DNA of 64,000 nucleotides from the NCBI GenBank assembly GCA_015499995.1, contig JADNRV010000009.1:186001-250000 (forward strand), read 5' to 3'. The DNA comes from Flammula alnicola (Eukaryota > Basidiomycota > Agaricomycetes > Agaricales > Strophariaceae). This document shows, piece after piece, positions 1-10,510 of the stretch. Below the pieces are notes generated by a model. The model had not been told where the DNA came from. It was given only the letters and a program-made list of their open reading frames with translations, and did no database searches. Both the position numbers and the translations under genes were made by a program. Positions within the stretch are counted from its first letter, which is position 1, and each line of letters starts with the position of its first letter.

Positions 1-152
1 CATCTCCGACCGCGAGGCCTAGCGTATCTCCGAGCGGCCGTCTCTCCATCTCCAAGAACATGGCGTGTTTTAATTCCCTCCAGGAATGGTTATCCAAGAC
101 GGTTACCCCACATCGGTTACAATGATACGGTGAGCTGATGGAGCTATGTGCA

Positions 153-893
153 TTAGTAGAGTTCAAAAGGGGACCAAGGATATACCACGAACCTATTGCC
201 CGCAGCAAATCTCTCAGGGCTATCGAGCAGCTGACGGAACCTATCTCGGCGTTTGCGATGGAAGTCCAGGAGGAGCAACACATCCTTGGAAGACATTTGA
301 TCCATGATAGAAGCATGCACTGGGTCGCATAGATCGAGAGTTAGAGTATGCGTTGATGCAAGCTTGGCTTCAGCGTCCCATCCAAAATGCCGAGCGATCG
401 CATAGCATTTCAACGGGTGCTGTCCGAGGAAGCATTGCGAGCTCAAAGCGCTTCGCATGCTGGAAATGGGTCCCTGAGTGTCCCATTTTTCTGCGACTCC
501 TAAGACGCGTTCGATGTCGTCTATGGATTCCCACTTCGGTATGGGGAGCCCAGACAGAAGTCTGAGAAGGCGCTCCAAGGGAAAGTCGTTTTCGTAGACG
601 TCCAAGATGTCCGGGTAGACGTCGGGTTTTCCTGGCTCCCGGTCTTGACTCTGAATTGAATAATAGCTCGTGGGTTGAGGTAGGCTGAACATCGTCGCGA
701 AAAACCCCGACGTCGTGCGCAGCATGAATGAGTGCACGCGATATAACGTTCCTTGAAGGGAACGAAGGACAACGTTGGCATCTGGGGCAGAAAATAATGG
801 ATGGTATTTTTGGGTAGAATCGTCGGCTCGAATGTGTATGACTTTTGCGGTCGAGGGTAGTAGACGCACAGTCGAAACAGTTGGTGCAGCCAT
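153..893 (-). CDS. BTB/POZ domain protein
   Basis: About 246 residues in one open frame. The N-terminal third carries a clear BTB/POZ core: HPLFSAPDANVVLRS, then a short linker and RVHSFMLRTTSGFFATMF, which is the dimerisation fold that usually reads 'DADVVLRS..G..FRVHRFIL...S..F..MF' in Agaricomycete proteins. The rest is helical and has the 'LLRLLSGLP...VLGVAEKWD' pattern common in this large fungal family, whose members are mostly uncharacterised; roles as adaptors are inferred from BTB proteins in general. The first ATG-encoded start (MAAPTVST) was chosen at 893; the open frame runs slightly further up without an ATG. No intron is needed. It lies alone at the left edge, with no close partner on the same strand. 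Confidence 0.8.
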   Translation of the reverse strand: MAAPTVSTVRLLPSTAKVIHIRADDSTQKYHPLFSAPDANVVLRSLQGTLYRVHSFMLRTTSGFFATMFSLPQPTSYYSIQSQDREPGKPDVYPDILDVYENDFPLERLLRLLSGLPIPKWESIDDIERVLGVAEKWDTQGPISSMRSALSSQCFLGQHPLKCYAIARHFGWDAEAKLASTHTLTLDLCDPVHASIMDQMSSKDVLLLLDFHRKRRDRFRQLLDSPERFAAGNRFVVYPWSPFELY

Positions 894-2840
894 ACTGCGG
901 GTGGTCACTGTTAGAGAGTGAACTTTTAGGGGGTGGAATAAGACGTGGGGTTGGTCAAGTGGCCTCCATGATGTCGGCTTAAATCGTTCTTACCTAGCTA
1001 CACGTGGGAGTGGGGGCATGTAGCATATCTCGGATGTCCTCGAACATAGATGTGGAGGTGATTCTCGGCCGTCGATCTCTGCACGGCAGGGAGGAAATGT
1101 GCATGTGGGTGTGAGAGTTGTATTCGACTTCGCGATTAGCGGTCACGATATGTTCTAGCGTTCATTGATGATGAGAAGATTGTCGTCGGAGCGGACGGTG
1201 AGTGAGCAAAATCCGTGGCGCAAGGCAACGTGCCCAGTAGAAAGGCACGACATTCAGGGTCGTCAGGAGCACGTGGGAGTTTCGAGGTTGAATCGAGCAA
1301 CATCACGGCCGCATTTGTCCTTTGCTCGAGGACATCGAGGGTCTCCGAAGCCTGGAAAGAAAGGAAAGGTCAGAAATTCCACTATGACGGTTATATTAGA
1401 GTGTCTGCGTCTAAAATTACCGGGGAGAGGGAAAAATAAACTCAGCCCACTGATTCGCTACAAGGTTGGTGAGAGAATCCTGCAGCTTACTACCACTAAA
1501 TTACGTCAGGAAGGATGGTCAAGCTGAGACGATGCGAGTGCAGTAGCTATGTCTAATGTGAGCTGATTTCGGCCGTCGTCAGACAACAAGCTATCTAATG
1601 GCGAAAGGAGCAGAAACCCACATGCCATGCCAAAATTTACGGGATACCTAGTAGCCTTCTAACGCCACTGATTTTGCCCCAACTGTCAGCGTCCGCGTGA
1701 ATTTAGAGAAAGGAGAAGGAATACTGTATGTTTGACTTCGCTGAGGCTGAAAGATTTTCAAAGTACTTTAAATGCAGTACGTACTTCTTGTGTTAACCGT
1801 TACTGTGATAAACGTGCCAAGTTTCCGTGGCTGCGATATGGTTCTGAAAATAAACCTTCGTGGATTTCTCACATGTAAGAATAGTGCTGAGAAAGACAAC
1901 CTCCCCGTTCTCAGAGGCGAATAACCGCTGTGGCTGACAGTGCTGGGCAGGTGAAATTCCACACCCCCCATCTTCTGGTGGCCCATTTGACCTAGAAGAG
2001 CATCGCCTGCTTCATAAATTAGCCAGACAGGTCTATCGACCCTGTCAACCTGACAATGAATGTTCTTGAAGATGGAAATTGTGAGGATGTTGCTTCGATA
2101 ATGGGTTCGGGACTCACCAGGTGGGCAGGCTAAAGGGACTGCCTAGGTCGGCGAAGGGTCAACGATGTTTCAAGCAAGAAATTTGATCCCGACATCGAGA
2201 AGAGTTTCCTTTGGATTTGTGGAGCTAGGGAGGTAATCGTTGACATTGAAAATTCTTCAAAAAGCTCGAGTTAGCTATCCAGAACGCGAGATAGAAACCC
2301 TGTCAAAGAAGATTAGGGCAACTCGTTTAAATCTAAACACCAGAACGAAATGCCGTCTACTTGACGTGGACGAACCTGCTTTCACATAGACGTCTTCTGC
2401 GATTCGACGAAATTCGGGACATTGTCAAACCTTTCAGGAAATTCAAGAACAGGAGGCTGGAAGCGCAGCTTTTCATCAGACCCTGAAAAAACTGACTGAT
2501 TGTGGTGCGTGGCGGAGAAAGATGTCCAGAGAGTATGTCCACCGCACATCAGTTGGTTGCTGAAAGATCTAGGGTGGAGAGAGAAACGAAGTTAACGATT
2601 CTCCTCAAATTGTCGGCGGCCTTAAGCATCCGGCGAGCCGACGCCTGCCGACGCTTGGCCTTTTACGAGTCCAAGCGGCAGTTGGCGGGCCGTAGGATGA
2701 CTGTCCCAGTTGTTCTGCATCTTCCCAGGTTCGAAGTCAAGTTCTTTTATTGACAGTTATCTCACTGACACCAGAACAAAACAATATTCAATTGAAGAGT
2801 ATTATTGACGTCCCGAATTAAATTTCCACTTCCTTGGCTC
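894..2840. other. Intergenic stretch, no supported gene
   Basis: Only short reading frames occur here on both strands, none with a recognisable motif or convincing splice pattern. The piece near 894-1000 is the likely promoter side of the BTB gene. A G+C-richer segment near 2615-2700 contains several GCCGACGC/CGGC-type words that may be a repeat fragment, but no element boundaries were found. Confidence 0.5.
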
Positions 2841-3536
2841 TCATAATCCATACAAATCAGCGTAGGGATCCCAGGTCGGGTCGGTGTGCCTTTCGTACTC
2901 CATGAAATCTGCAATCATCTTTGCCACCTCTTCTCCATAGACTTCTCCCATGAAGGCGAAAATCACATCGAAACCTGCGCTAACGCCTGAGGAAGTCCAG
3001 ATATTCCCATCCACTACCCATCGGGCATGCGGCTCCCACTTCACCTGCGGTCGAAACTCGATCGTCCTCGTCCAAGCGCGTTTGTTTGTGGTGGCGCGTT
3101 TCCCATCCAGCACCCCAGCTTGAGCTACCATTCGCGACCCAGTACAAACGGCGATGAGGTATTGCAAAGTTGGGTAAATCTTTCCGATGTATTTTATCGC
3201 TGCCTCGACGTTGGCTGCTGCGCGATTACCGATGCCTCCGGGAACGATCAGGACGTCGATAGGGGGTACGGTTTCAAAGGTATGGGTCGGGACGATTGAT
3301 TGACCGAAATCTGATGCAGGATTGTTAAGCCCGCCCGGAGGCTTCGTAGACACCGGCTCCATTGTTTCGGCAATGACATAAAGTTGGAGAGGATAACCAA
3401 GCGATAACGAATTCAGAGCGTCCAATGGACCAAAAATGTCGAGCGCTTGGTACCCAGGGTAGACGATTACTCCGTATGTTAGAGGTACTTCCTCGATTGG
3501 ACTTGCGGAAGATGGAAGCTCGAGTAACGTCGACAT
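2841..3536 (-). CDS. DJ-1/PfpI family protein (isonitrile hydratase-like)
   Basis: Single-exon gene, 231 residues, the usual length for this family. A class I glutamine amidotransferase-like fold is indicated by YGVIVYPGYQALDIFGPLDA (about residues 21-40), VLIVPGG (95-101) and the nucleophile elbow AVCTGS with Cys131. The stretch GKRATTNKRAW (about 145-155) is typical of the fungal branch, where bacterial relatives have ATTHW. Members act as isonitrile hydratases, glyoxalases, chaperones or proteases; the exact reaction cannot be read from the sequence. No signal peptide is visible, so the protein is probably cytosolic. The start is the only ATG ahead of the conserved first strand. There is no evident operon-like partner. 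Confidence 0.88.
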   Translation of the reverse strand: MSTLLELPSSASPIEEVPLTYGVIVYPGYQALDIFGPLDALNSLSLGYPLQLYVIAETMEPVSTKPPGGLNNPASDFGQSIVPTHTFETVPPIDVLIVPGGIGNRAAANVEAAIKYIGKIYPTLQYLIAVCTGSRMVAQAGVLDGKRATTNKRAWTRTIEFRPQVKWEPHARWVVDGNIWTSSGVSAGFDVIFAFMGEVYGEEVAKMIADFMEYERHTDPTWDPYADLYGL

Positions 3537-5097
3537 TGGTTTTTTCGGGCTTGAATGAGTCCGCGAAAGACCTGAAGGGTCGACGACACACTATCATATA
3601 GGCCTATCGAATCAGTCGAGTTTAGAGATCAGATGCGTGGGTAAAATATAATCTGATATGTAACACAAGTTTTCGATAATCTTATCGCATATGTACTCGA
3701 CCGTCGTAGAAAGGTCACTCAAATTGCAGTGGCGCAGATAAGTGCATGCATAGGGCTTGTTTGTAATATCCTTTCAGCAATTCAGTTATCATACCTCGGT
3801 CCACCTTTCACAAGTCATATGTTCATACGGGAACGTGGAGGATCTATCTAGCTTGCATGTAACGAATCAAACTGGGTGATTGAGAAGTTGCGCACAGTTT
3901 ACTCCTTTGGAAATTGAAGTTGCGATAGCCTAGCGATATTCAATTGAAATGTTTTCTGAGAAAGCACGAGCTGTCGTCGGATACGAGAGGTAGACTTGCA
4001 CTTTATTTCGTCCAATTTACTTATGCGCAGCGTCCAAAGCGTAAACACATGGACCAAGGTAACAAAATCGCTGCAAGAAGACAACAAAGACCAAAAGAGA
4101 TACACGACGGCCCTGCACCGAATAACTTGTCAATGTCATGAGCAGAGGTCACCAGAGAGGACCCCTTCAACTGCAACCGGCCACTTATCGCACCGCTTTA
4201 CACAGCACTGACCGGTGATTTTGAGGAACAGAGTTTGTTGACAGAAAGTAGCATGTGCAATTCAGCTTAGGAAGACGATATTTCTATATCCTGAGGATTC
4301 GCGGCAGTGGTTCTTCAATAACGTTACTCGGGGCTGAAATAACGGTGCACTAGTCCTGGTTTGTCGAGTTTGTACTCGTTGTTAAACATGGGGTAAAGCC
4401 CATAATTGACAGTGAAGCCGGCCGATAACTTCGTCGTGTGTCCAAGGAATCCTGTGGATTGAAAAGTTCGAAGCCGAGCACATCCCGACTCGCTTGGTCT
4501 CAGACTCTAAGTGAGCCCGTGAGTAACCTCCGAAAAGAATACGAGGTTGTACTGAGGTCCCTGACAAGATTAGATTTTAGGGAGCAGAAGTTCGATGACG
4601 CACCTGGCAGTTTGGCAGAATCTACTATTGAAGTTGTTTAAAATCGTCTGTGCAGGGTAGGGTTCAAACTCGGAGTCATGATCACTGTCAAGTTTGTTGG
4701 GACATTGCTCTTAAGGCTGACATAAGTATTTGGTTATGTTATGATTAGCTGCCGTTGCCTTCAATTGTTATGTAAGTTGAACATTTGAACCCAGCCAAGC
4801 CTCGAACTGATACAACCACCAGTGATTTGTGTCTAGGTAACTCCTGTGCTGCCTGGATGCCAGTCTTAGCGCCACCCATGATCAAAACGCCTTTCTCTCG
4901 CGCTCGAAACCCTGACTTCCGATTATTTCCCTTGGTGTCGAGACTGATGGTTTCAATGGCTAGAACAATAAATCAGTGGACAATATAGCGCTCTCTCGCA
5001 CACGACCCGCGCCTCGAATTATTCTAGAGTCTTGCAGGGGCATCCTTTTTCATCTTCAGTCGTACGATGTGGTTGTTGCGTCCGAATGTACCCGTGG
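3537..5097. other. Intergenic stretch, no supported gene
   Basis: Scattered short frames only. The minus strand at about 4840-4910 reads a Rossmann-like phrase (GVLIMGGAKTGIQAAQ) that resembles the second nucleotide-binding motif of flavin monooxygenases, but it has no matching flanks, so it is at most a small relic. The right end holds the promoter of the COX8-like gene. Confidence 0.45.
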
Positions 5098-5105
5098 TAT
5101 ATAAA
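5098..5105 (+). promoter_or_regulatory. TATA box of the COX8-like gene
   Basis: TATATAAA lies about 60 nt ahead of the predicted start codon at 5166, a normal distance for a fungal TATA promoter with a short leader. Confidence 0.5.
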
Positions 5106-5165
5106 CGGCCCTCTACAGGTTTCTCCCGTAGAAAACTTGCGCACCTTATCCTGCCAAAATCTTCA

Positions 5166-5535
5166 ATGTCCTCGCTCTCAACTCGACTTGGTGTGCGCGC
5201 TGCGCGCCCCCTCCAGATCTCCAGGCAGCTGGCTAGACAACCAGCTTTAAGGCGCCAAGCTCATAGCGAATCTGGGAGCCCGGTACGCCCATGGCGCACG
5301 GATCACGTCTCGCGATTTTAACCCGTTTGCATAGCACGATCGGGCAATCCCATTTTCTACGGCAAACAGGAGGGCTTTAGCCGTTAAATGTTTTTTGTAC
5401 ATGGGGACAGGGTTTTCGATACCCTTTATCGCAACTTGGTGGACTTGGTGTGTGATTTTTCGTTAGCTCGCGAACCTCTTCGTTGACCTGGACGTCTGCC
5501 TTAGGAATCGACCCGGAGGTATTAACAACCCTTAG
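5166..5535 (+). CDS. COX8: Cytochrome c oxidase subunit COX8/COX7C-like
   Basis: Small nuclear gene for an inner-membrane subunit of mitochondrial complex IV. Exon 1 (5166-5282) encodes an Arg/Ser/Leu-rich, acid-poor presequence (MSSLSTRLGVRAARP...). Intron gtacgc...gcatag (5283-5334) joins in phase 0 to exon 2, which reads RAIPFSTANRRALAVK followed by the single membrane span LYMGTGFSIPFIATWW. The pattern 'PFs..Nk.al..K...y...GF..PF.a' is the COX7C/yeast Cox8 signature. Two 3' ends are possible: reading through gives ...WCVIFR and a stop at 5466; splicing a 57-nt gtgtgt...ttag intron gives ...WNRPGGINNP and a stop at 5535, which looks more like the usual tail. Total about 70-80 residues, normal for the family. 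Easily missed by ORF-length filters. Confidence 0.72.
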
Positions 5536-5616
5536 AGCGACAATTTAAACCCGAAACTGGAACGTTATGAGGACCAGAATATAAATCATCACGAGCCAAG
5601 ATAACGTCTGGATGTA

Positions 5617-6034
5617 CTACAATATTTCGTCTTTATAACTCTGCAAATTATTTGGCTCGTGCCTTACTTTTCTGGACTCCTCCAATGCTTTGATAACATG
5701 CCAAGTCGATGAGAGCGCCGACAAGGTGGTGCTTAGGAGAATCCACAAGCACACTAGAGCAAATTCAGAAGTTGCGGCCGTGGCCGTAATGCGCGTTCCA
5801 CTTGCAAGCTCCCACTCCAAGTCGCGTGAGTCCGTCTCAATCGTATCAGACCGCTTTCAACGAGACGGTAATGATATCCGGAAAACTGTGCTCCCCTCCA
5901 TACTTGTTAAACGCTCCTTCATCAATTTCATCCAGAATAACTTCAAACATGATGCAGCCTGTAATGATTCGAATACTTGTCTCTAGTTGTCTCTGCCTTT
6001 CTCTCGTCGGCCTCGTGATAAGTAAATCTGGCAT
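5617..6034 (-). pseudogene. Unrecognised coding-like frames, perhaps a broken gene
   Basis: Two neighbouring minus-strand frames look protein-like. The upstream one contains FEVILDEIDEGAFNKYGGE and ends at SLKAV; the downstream one reads DLEWELASGTRITATAAT and a hydrophobic, membrane-like segment FALVCLWILLSTTLSAL. They are in different frames with no good splice pair between them, so either a short intron was missed or the gene is broken. No family was recognised. The hydrophobic segment followed by charged residues suggests a membrane protein. Confidence 0.22.
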
Positions 6035-6503
6035 AGTTACTTGGATGGTCGCCTTGCATAGAATTTTCTACTCTGAGCGCCTTGCGACGGTAAAACCCTT
6101 GAACGTATCAACAATCAAATCAAATAAATCTTTTCGCCGGCCTTCGTGCGTCTGTCCCGTCTGACGCTTGAGGCAACCTCTCCGACAAGGCAATTATTTA
6201 AAAATAGGAATTTTCAGTGTCAGAGGTCCGTTTGCCAAATTGGGGTCAACGTCTCTTCGTCTTGATCAACTCGCGCGCGCGCACTGGGTTGACAGCGAAG
6301 TCCAGGTATGATGTACATAGCCATCTCACATGCGATATGAAGGTTTCAACATGTCATCAAGGTTTCAACATCTCATCCACCCCCCACCAAGGTGTTGATG
6401 GACTTTGGATGGACTGGGCCCCTCGTGACTTTCCAATAAGTAAATCCTCCTTGATAAGGAATTCACAAACTCGCTCTTATTTGGCGCTGAGACTTTTGGA
6501 CTT

Positions 6504-6921
6504 CTATTGAACGCCGCGTGGAAGATTAGATAGCTTGAGCCACTGAGAACCTAGCAACAAGTGCTGCAGGTCCAAAAGATGCTCGTCGATCTTTGTTGCT
6601 TGCTTCTTTTTCGAGCAGCCGAATTCGCTCAGGCCGTCCTGAAGCGAGCGGTCCGAGCGGAAAGCATCTTTCTCTAATGTTATGTAGCTTTGAGCTAAAG
6701 TGGAAGAGAGCCCCTTGATCAAGCTGTTAGGCAGACCGTGGGTATCAGCGAGCCTCTTCTATGCTCGATAGTTCCGGCAAAGCTGCACACGGGTCACACT
6801 TATCCGAAAATTCCCAAGAAAGGCCATCTTGATTCATGTACTCCAAGATACTCATGATCGTAAGACGCATTTGATAACTGGAGGGTTTAGACTTTGCATC
6901 ACCTTGACCATGACAGGCCAT
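6504..6921 (-). CDS. Hypothetical two-exon protein
   Basis: Predicted from an ATG at 6921 (MACHGQGDAKSK...) through ...WEFSD, a GT...AG intron of about 80 nt (gtgtga...taacag), then LIKGLSSTLAQSYITL and on to ...LSNLPRGVQ and a stop. The splice restores one frame of about 110 residues. The composition is soluble and mostly helical, with a Lys-rich patch CSKKKQATK. No domain was recognised and no function is proposed. The joined frame and amino-acid composition are the only support. Confidence 0.32.
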
Positions 6922-7107
6922 CACTGTTTCTGGGTAGACTCTGAATGATACATGTTGTCGAATAGGTCACGCTCAGACTATAACAAGAGAAAAAATGAAG
7001 GATGTTGATTTAAGTTGGTTATGTATCACGCATCAAGAATATATCGTATTACGTCGTACAATCCGTCTGTTCTATGGCTATACGTTCACGGAGGATGCGA
7101 AGGGGCT

Positions 7108-8751
7108 CTAAATCGTCTTCTTGGTGGGGTTGTCCAAAGCATCAGCCGCAAGGACGCGCGCGGCCTTGCCGTCCTTGTTCTTGTAGAAGACGATGTCGCC
7201 ATCATCCTCGATGAAGCAGCATTGGGTGAAGGTACGGTAGAGAGCACGGAAAGTGTTCTGAAAAGATCATCAGAAAACGAGTCAAACAATGACATCACCA
7301 CGTACGCTGGAGTCGTAATTATGGTCGTCCTTAAGAACCTTCTTGATGGCTTCAGTTACCTGGGGTTGGTTGTCTGGTGATAGATCATTTAGTGGATGTG
7401 CGATTAATACGACCTTTCAGAAGCGTCACGTACAGAAGGGAATAGATGAGAACAGGTGGTGAGCGACCTAAAAGATGCGATACGGCGTTCAGCGGCGAGG
7501 ATAGAACTGCGAAAATGGTATAGTACGCACATGGTCATGGGAGACATTGTGGAGGAAAAAGCGGCCCGCCCATCCCAAAAGAGGCCTGTCGACGGTCGAG
7601 ACGGCACCACGGAGGAAGGACCATTGCTTGTTACGGTAGTGAGCAATGGTGGGGTCGGAGTGATGGAGGTAGGTCAACATCACGATCCAGTGGTTGGAAA
7701 GCTTTCGAAAATATATCAGCGATGGAGCGGTGGGACGTGAGTGATACTTACGAGGTAGGGAACGAAGTAAAGCTTGGCGAAGTTGCTCAGTCCAACCTCC
7801 TTGGTCCAGAGATAGAGAATAGAAGACATGATGGTCAAACCAATGTTGGAAGCGATAATTCCATTTCTCTCGTGGGGCTTGAACAGAGGAGAGGAAGGTT
7901 GGAAGTGCTATAATCCCGGGGAACCATTAATTCGATGACAAAAGAGAGCAATAGCGAATCAGCTTACGTTGGTGCCGGGAGGATACATCGGGGAGCCCAT
8001 AGCATTGGTGAGGAGGTAGTATTGCCATCCGAGCAGCTGCATAAAGAGCATGCGACCAAGGCTGTAGATGGGTGTCTCCTCAAAGACGTCATGGTAATCG
8101 GAGATGTGGGCGCTAGATTCCGGTGGCAAGTTGTAGTCGTTGCGGGTGCGAGGCACGAAGTTCTCGTCGCGTTCGATGGACATAGTCGCTTTGTGGTGGG
8201 CGTGGTGAGTGGAACGCCAAGCGTAGTAAGGAACGAGAATGAACTGCGAAAGAAATTAAGCTGAAGTAGAATCAGATATTGTTGCACAACGTACCGTGTG
8301 CATGGAGAATCCGACGAGATGGTTGACCCAGCTGTGATCTGAAAGACTACCATGTCCTGCCTCGTGTGCCATGCACCACCAGCCGGCAAGGATGACCCCT
8401 TGCCAGTGCCAGTAAAGTGCCCAAAGAGCCCATTTAACCACTGAGCCGACGGTAGAAGAAACGCCGAAGTTGTCAACAAGCGACTTGGACAATGGGTCGA
8501 TCATCCATCCGAGCTTGTATACTACGACTGCACAGATGATATCGCGAGCCGCAAAGGCAAGGGCTTTCAGGGTGTTCCTCTTGTGGAGGTGTTTCGGGAT
8601 AACCGAATGAACTTCAGCAAGAGTCGCCTGAAGAGAGACATTTAGTTGAAGGGGAGACAATATTATGATATTCTATACACACGTTGGTGGGCTTGAAAGG
8701 AGTGTTCAAGCGCTTGGTGTATTCCGGGCCATCGCGAAACAGGGACGCCAT
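7108..8751 (-). CDS. Delta-12-type fatty acid desaturase (paralog 1)
   Basis: Membrane di-iron desaturase, expected in the endoplasmic reticulum, where this family puts the second double bond into oleoyl chains. It is split by about seven short introns; joined exons give roughly 440 residues from MASLFRDGPEYTKR to ...DNPTKKTI. All three histidine boxes are present in order: HEAGH (after a hydrophobic pair), HHAHH (within RSTHHAHHKATM) and HVAHH near the C terminus (HDHVAHHLFSSIPFY). The conserved LTYLHHSDPTIAHY and DRPLLGW stretches are also there. It is divergent from paralog 2 at 10511, sharing a 1.76-kb upstream region. The first box has Ala where paralog 2 has Cys (HECGH). Whether it is Delta-12, omega-3 or a divergent acetylenase/conjugase-type enzyme cannot be settled by eye. 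Confidence 0.9.
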
Positions 8752-9439
8752 ATTGAAAACTCGCACTTCTGACAAAGTGGAGAAAAGAAACCTGAGAGGT
8801 GGCGATTTCCAACATCACAGGTTGGTATTTGAACCTCGTCAACAAGAACCCCAGTCTGATTACGAAGTAAAACCTAAGCTGACGCATCAAAATCCGATCT
8901 ACAAAGATCGTGAAGTTAACGGAGTTCTACTCGTGGACGGAGGATACGAGTCTCAAATTTAGGCAACAGAGGACCCCAAAACCTGTCGGCGCCGGGTAAT
9001 CCCTTTACTATTAGGGAAATCCACCTTTGAACGCCGGAAACTGGCGTCTACCTGCGTGCGAAATTTGCTATCCGCGTCTTCTTCATGCCACTTCCACCAA
9101 CATTAACGGGGTGTTGCTAGCCCTGAGTAAGGTCTTGCAAGTGTCTGGATCCTGCTCGCCACCTTACTTTTCGCTCATCTCAGTCTGGACCATTCCCAAT
9201 AATCACCTGTTGATCGGATGTTCAAGCTCGCTTTTTCTTGGCTCTACAGCTTCTGCGTTGGATGGCCCAGCGTCACTTCCTACTGCGCCGCACCTGGGTC
9301 TCTAGCAGTCTTTACTTGGTAGGTAAGATACTTTCCCAACATATTTTGCGTTTGAAATTCTCGTTTTCACTCAATTCTCACGTGGACACCCAGCATCTAT
9401 TCCAAATTTGTCACTCTATAAATGGATACGGACAGAGTA
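8752..9439. other. Left part of shared desaturase upstream region
   Basis: No gene is seen. It is the probable promoter and leader of the minus-strand desaturase, lying between its start codon and the TIR element at 9440. Confidence 0.5.
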
Positions 9440-10068
9440 CAGTGTAATACACTTCCTTGACACAAGAGATCAAGATCGCAAAATTCCACAACAACAGCGG
9501 GCTCTCAGGTTCTCTCTTTGTGCAGGCATATGACAGATCATATACACACCTAATTTATCAAAAAATTGAGACCACTCCGGGGACGTATGAAGTAGAGTAT
9601 TTGAATATTTGAAAAGATCCAGAATGTCACAAATACACTTCCTTGACACAGCGTGACCTCCGCCAAATTCAGCGGGTGTGACAGCCAAAAATGGCTTTTG
9701 AGTCACACTTTTATATTTACCTTTCGTCTTTTGACCATCCTGGGGCAGAAATTGAGTGAATTTCAGACCATCAAAGGATAAAAGGAGTTTTCCCAATCTC
9801 TTAAAAGCATATTATATTGTCAAGATAAGGAAAGGTAAGGACTGAGGCCAAGGAAAGATCCTTATGAACCAAAAAAGGCCGAAATTTCGAGACAGAAACC
9901 TATCCACGACGCGCATACCTTAAGCCCTCTTCTTAAAAATTTGCTTGGACACAATCAACATATAATGGAATGTCCATGCACAATTTAAGGCTATTTGGAT
10001 CAAAATTGAGGTGTCAGGATCCGTTTGTGTCAAGGAAGTATAGTGTGTCAAGGAGGTGTATTACACTG
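9440..10068. mobile_element. Non-autonomous TIR transposon (MITE-like), TA target
   Basis: A 629-bp element with 25-bp terminal inverted repeats that differ at one position. The left end begins CAGTGTAATACACTTCC (9440-9464) and the right end closes GGTGTATTACACTG (to 10068). It is flanked on both sides by TA (9438-9439 and 10069-10070), the duplication made by Tc1/mariner/pogo-type insertion. The subterminal word ACTTCCTTGACACA recurs inside at about 9632 and, inverted, at about 10027, next to the right end. No transposase frame is present, so it must have moved in trans. It sits in the upstream region shared by the two desaturases. Confidence 0.82.
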
Positions 10069-10510
10069 TATTATATCTTCGATTGAATTTCTGATTTTTC
10101 GTTGTGGGATCTGACAGGGAGACTTGATTCACTGATGTGTTATTTTAGGAAACATCTTCAGGTGCCCAGAGTGGTTTTTTACTCTGTTTCGCATCCGCCA
10201 CGATTCTTCGTACAGTCAAGTCTAGCAACCCCCCACTGGGTGCCTGTCAACTCCAAAAGTCTGATTTCTGAGAAGTGATGGATCTTGCTTAGTAAAACCG
10301 GGAAAGGCTTCTTGCAGGAGGATAGTAGCGGGGTACGATCTTTAGGGCGTCCGATTACTCCATTCGATACCCAAAGCCGCATGTTGTTCTATCCCACCCA
10401 CAGGAGATCTTGGTATTTAAACTCGTTACCTTCAAGGCAAGTGAATCAGTATCCTTCCTCTCACATATCTGAGGACAGCTTTCTTCTCCCTGTTTAAGAG
10501 ATTCTTCAAC
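10069..10510. other. Promoter side of desaturase paralog 2
   Basis: Leader and promoter region of the plus-strand desaturase. A TATTTAAA word near 10411, about 100 nt ahead of the start codon, could be its TATA element. No other feature is seen. Confidence 0.4.

Noticed and set aside
1165..1527. 120-residue plus-strand frame
   Set aside because: Basic, irregular composition with no motif, no splice-supported extension and no promoter signal.
4785..4910. Minus-strand Rossmann-like phrase resembling flavin monooxygenase
   Set aside because: The glycine pattern is imperfect (GGAKTG) and no neighbouring exon shows the rest of such an enzyme.
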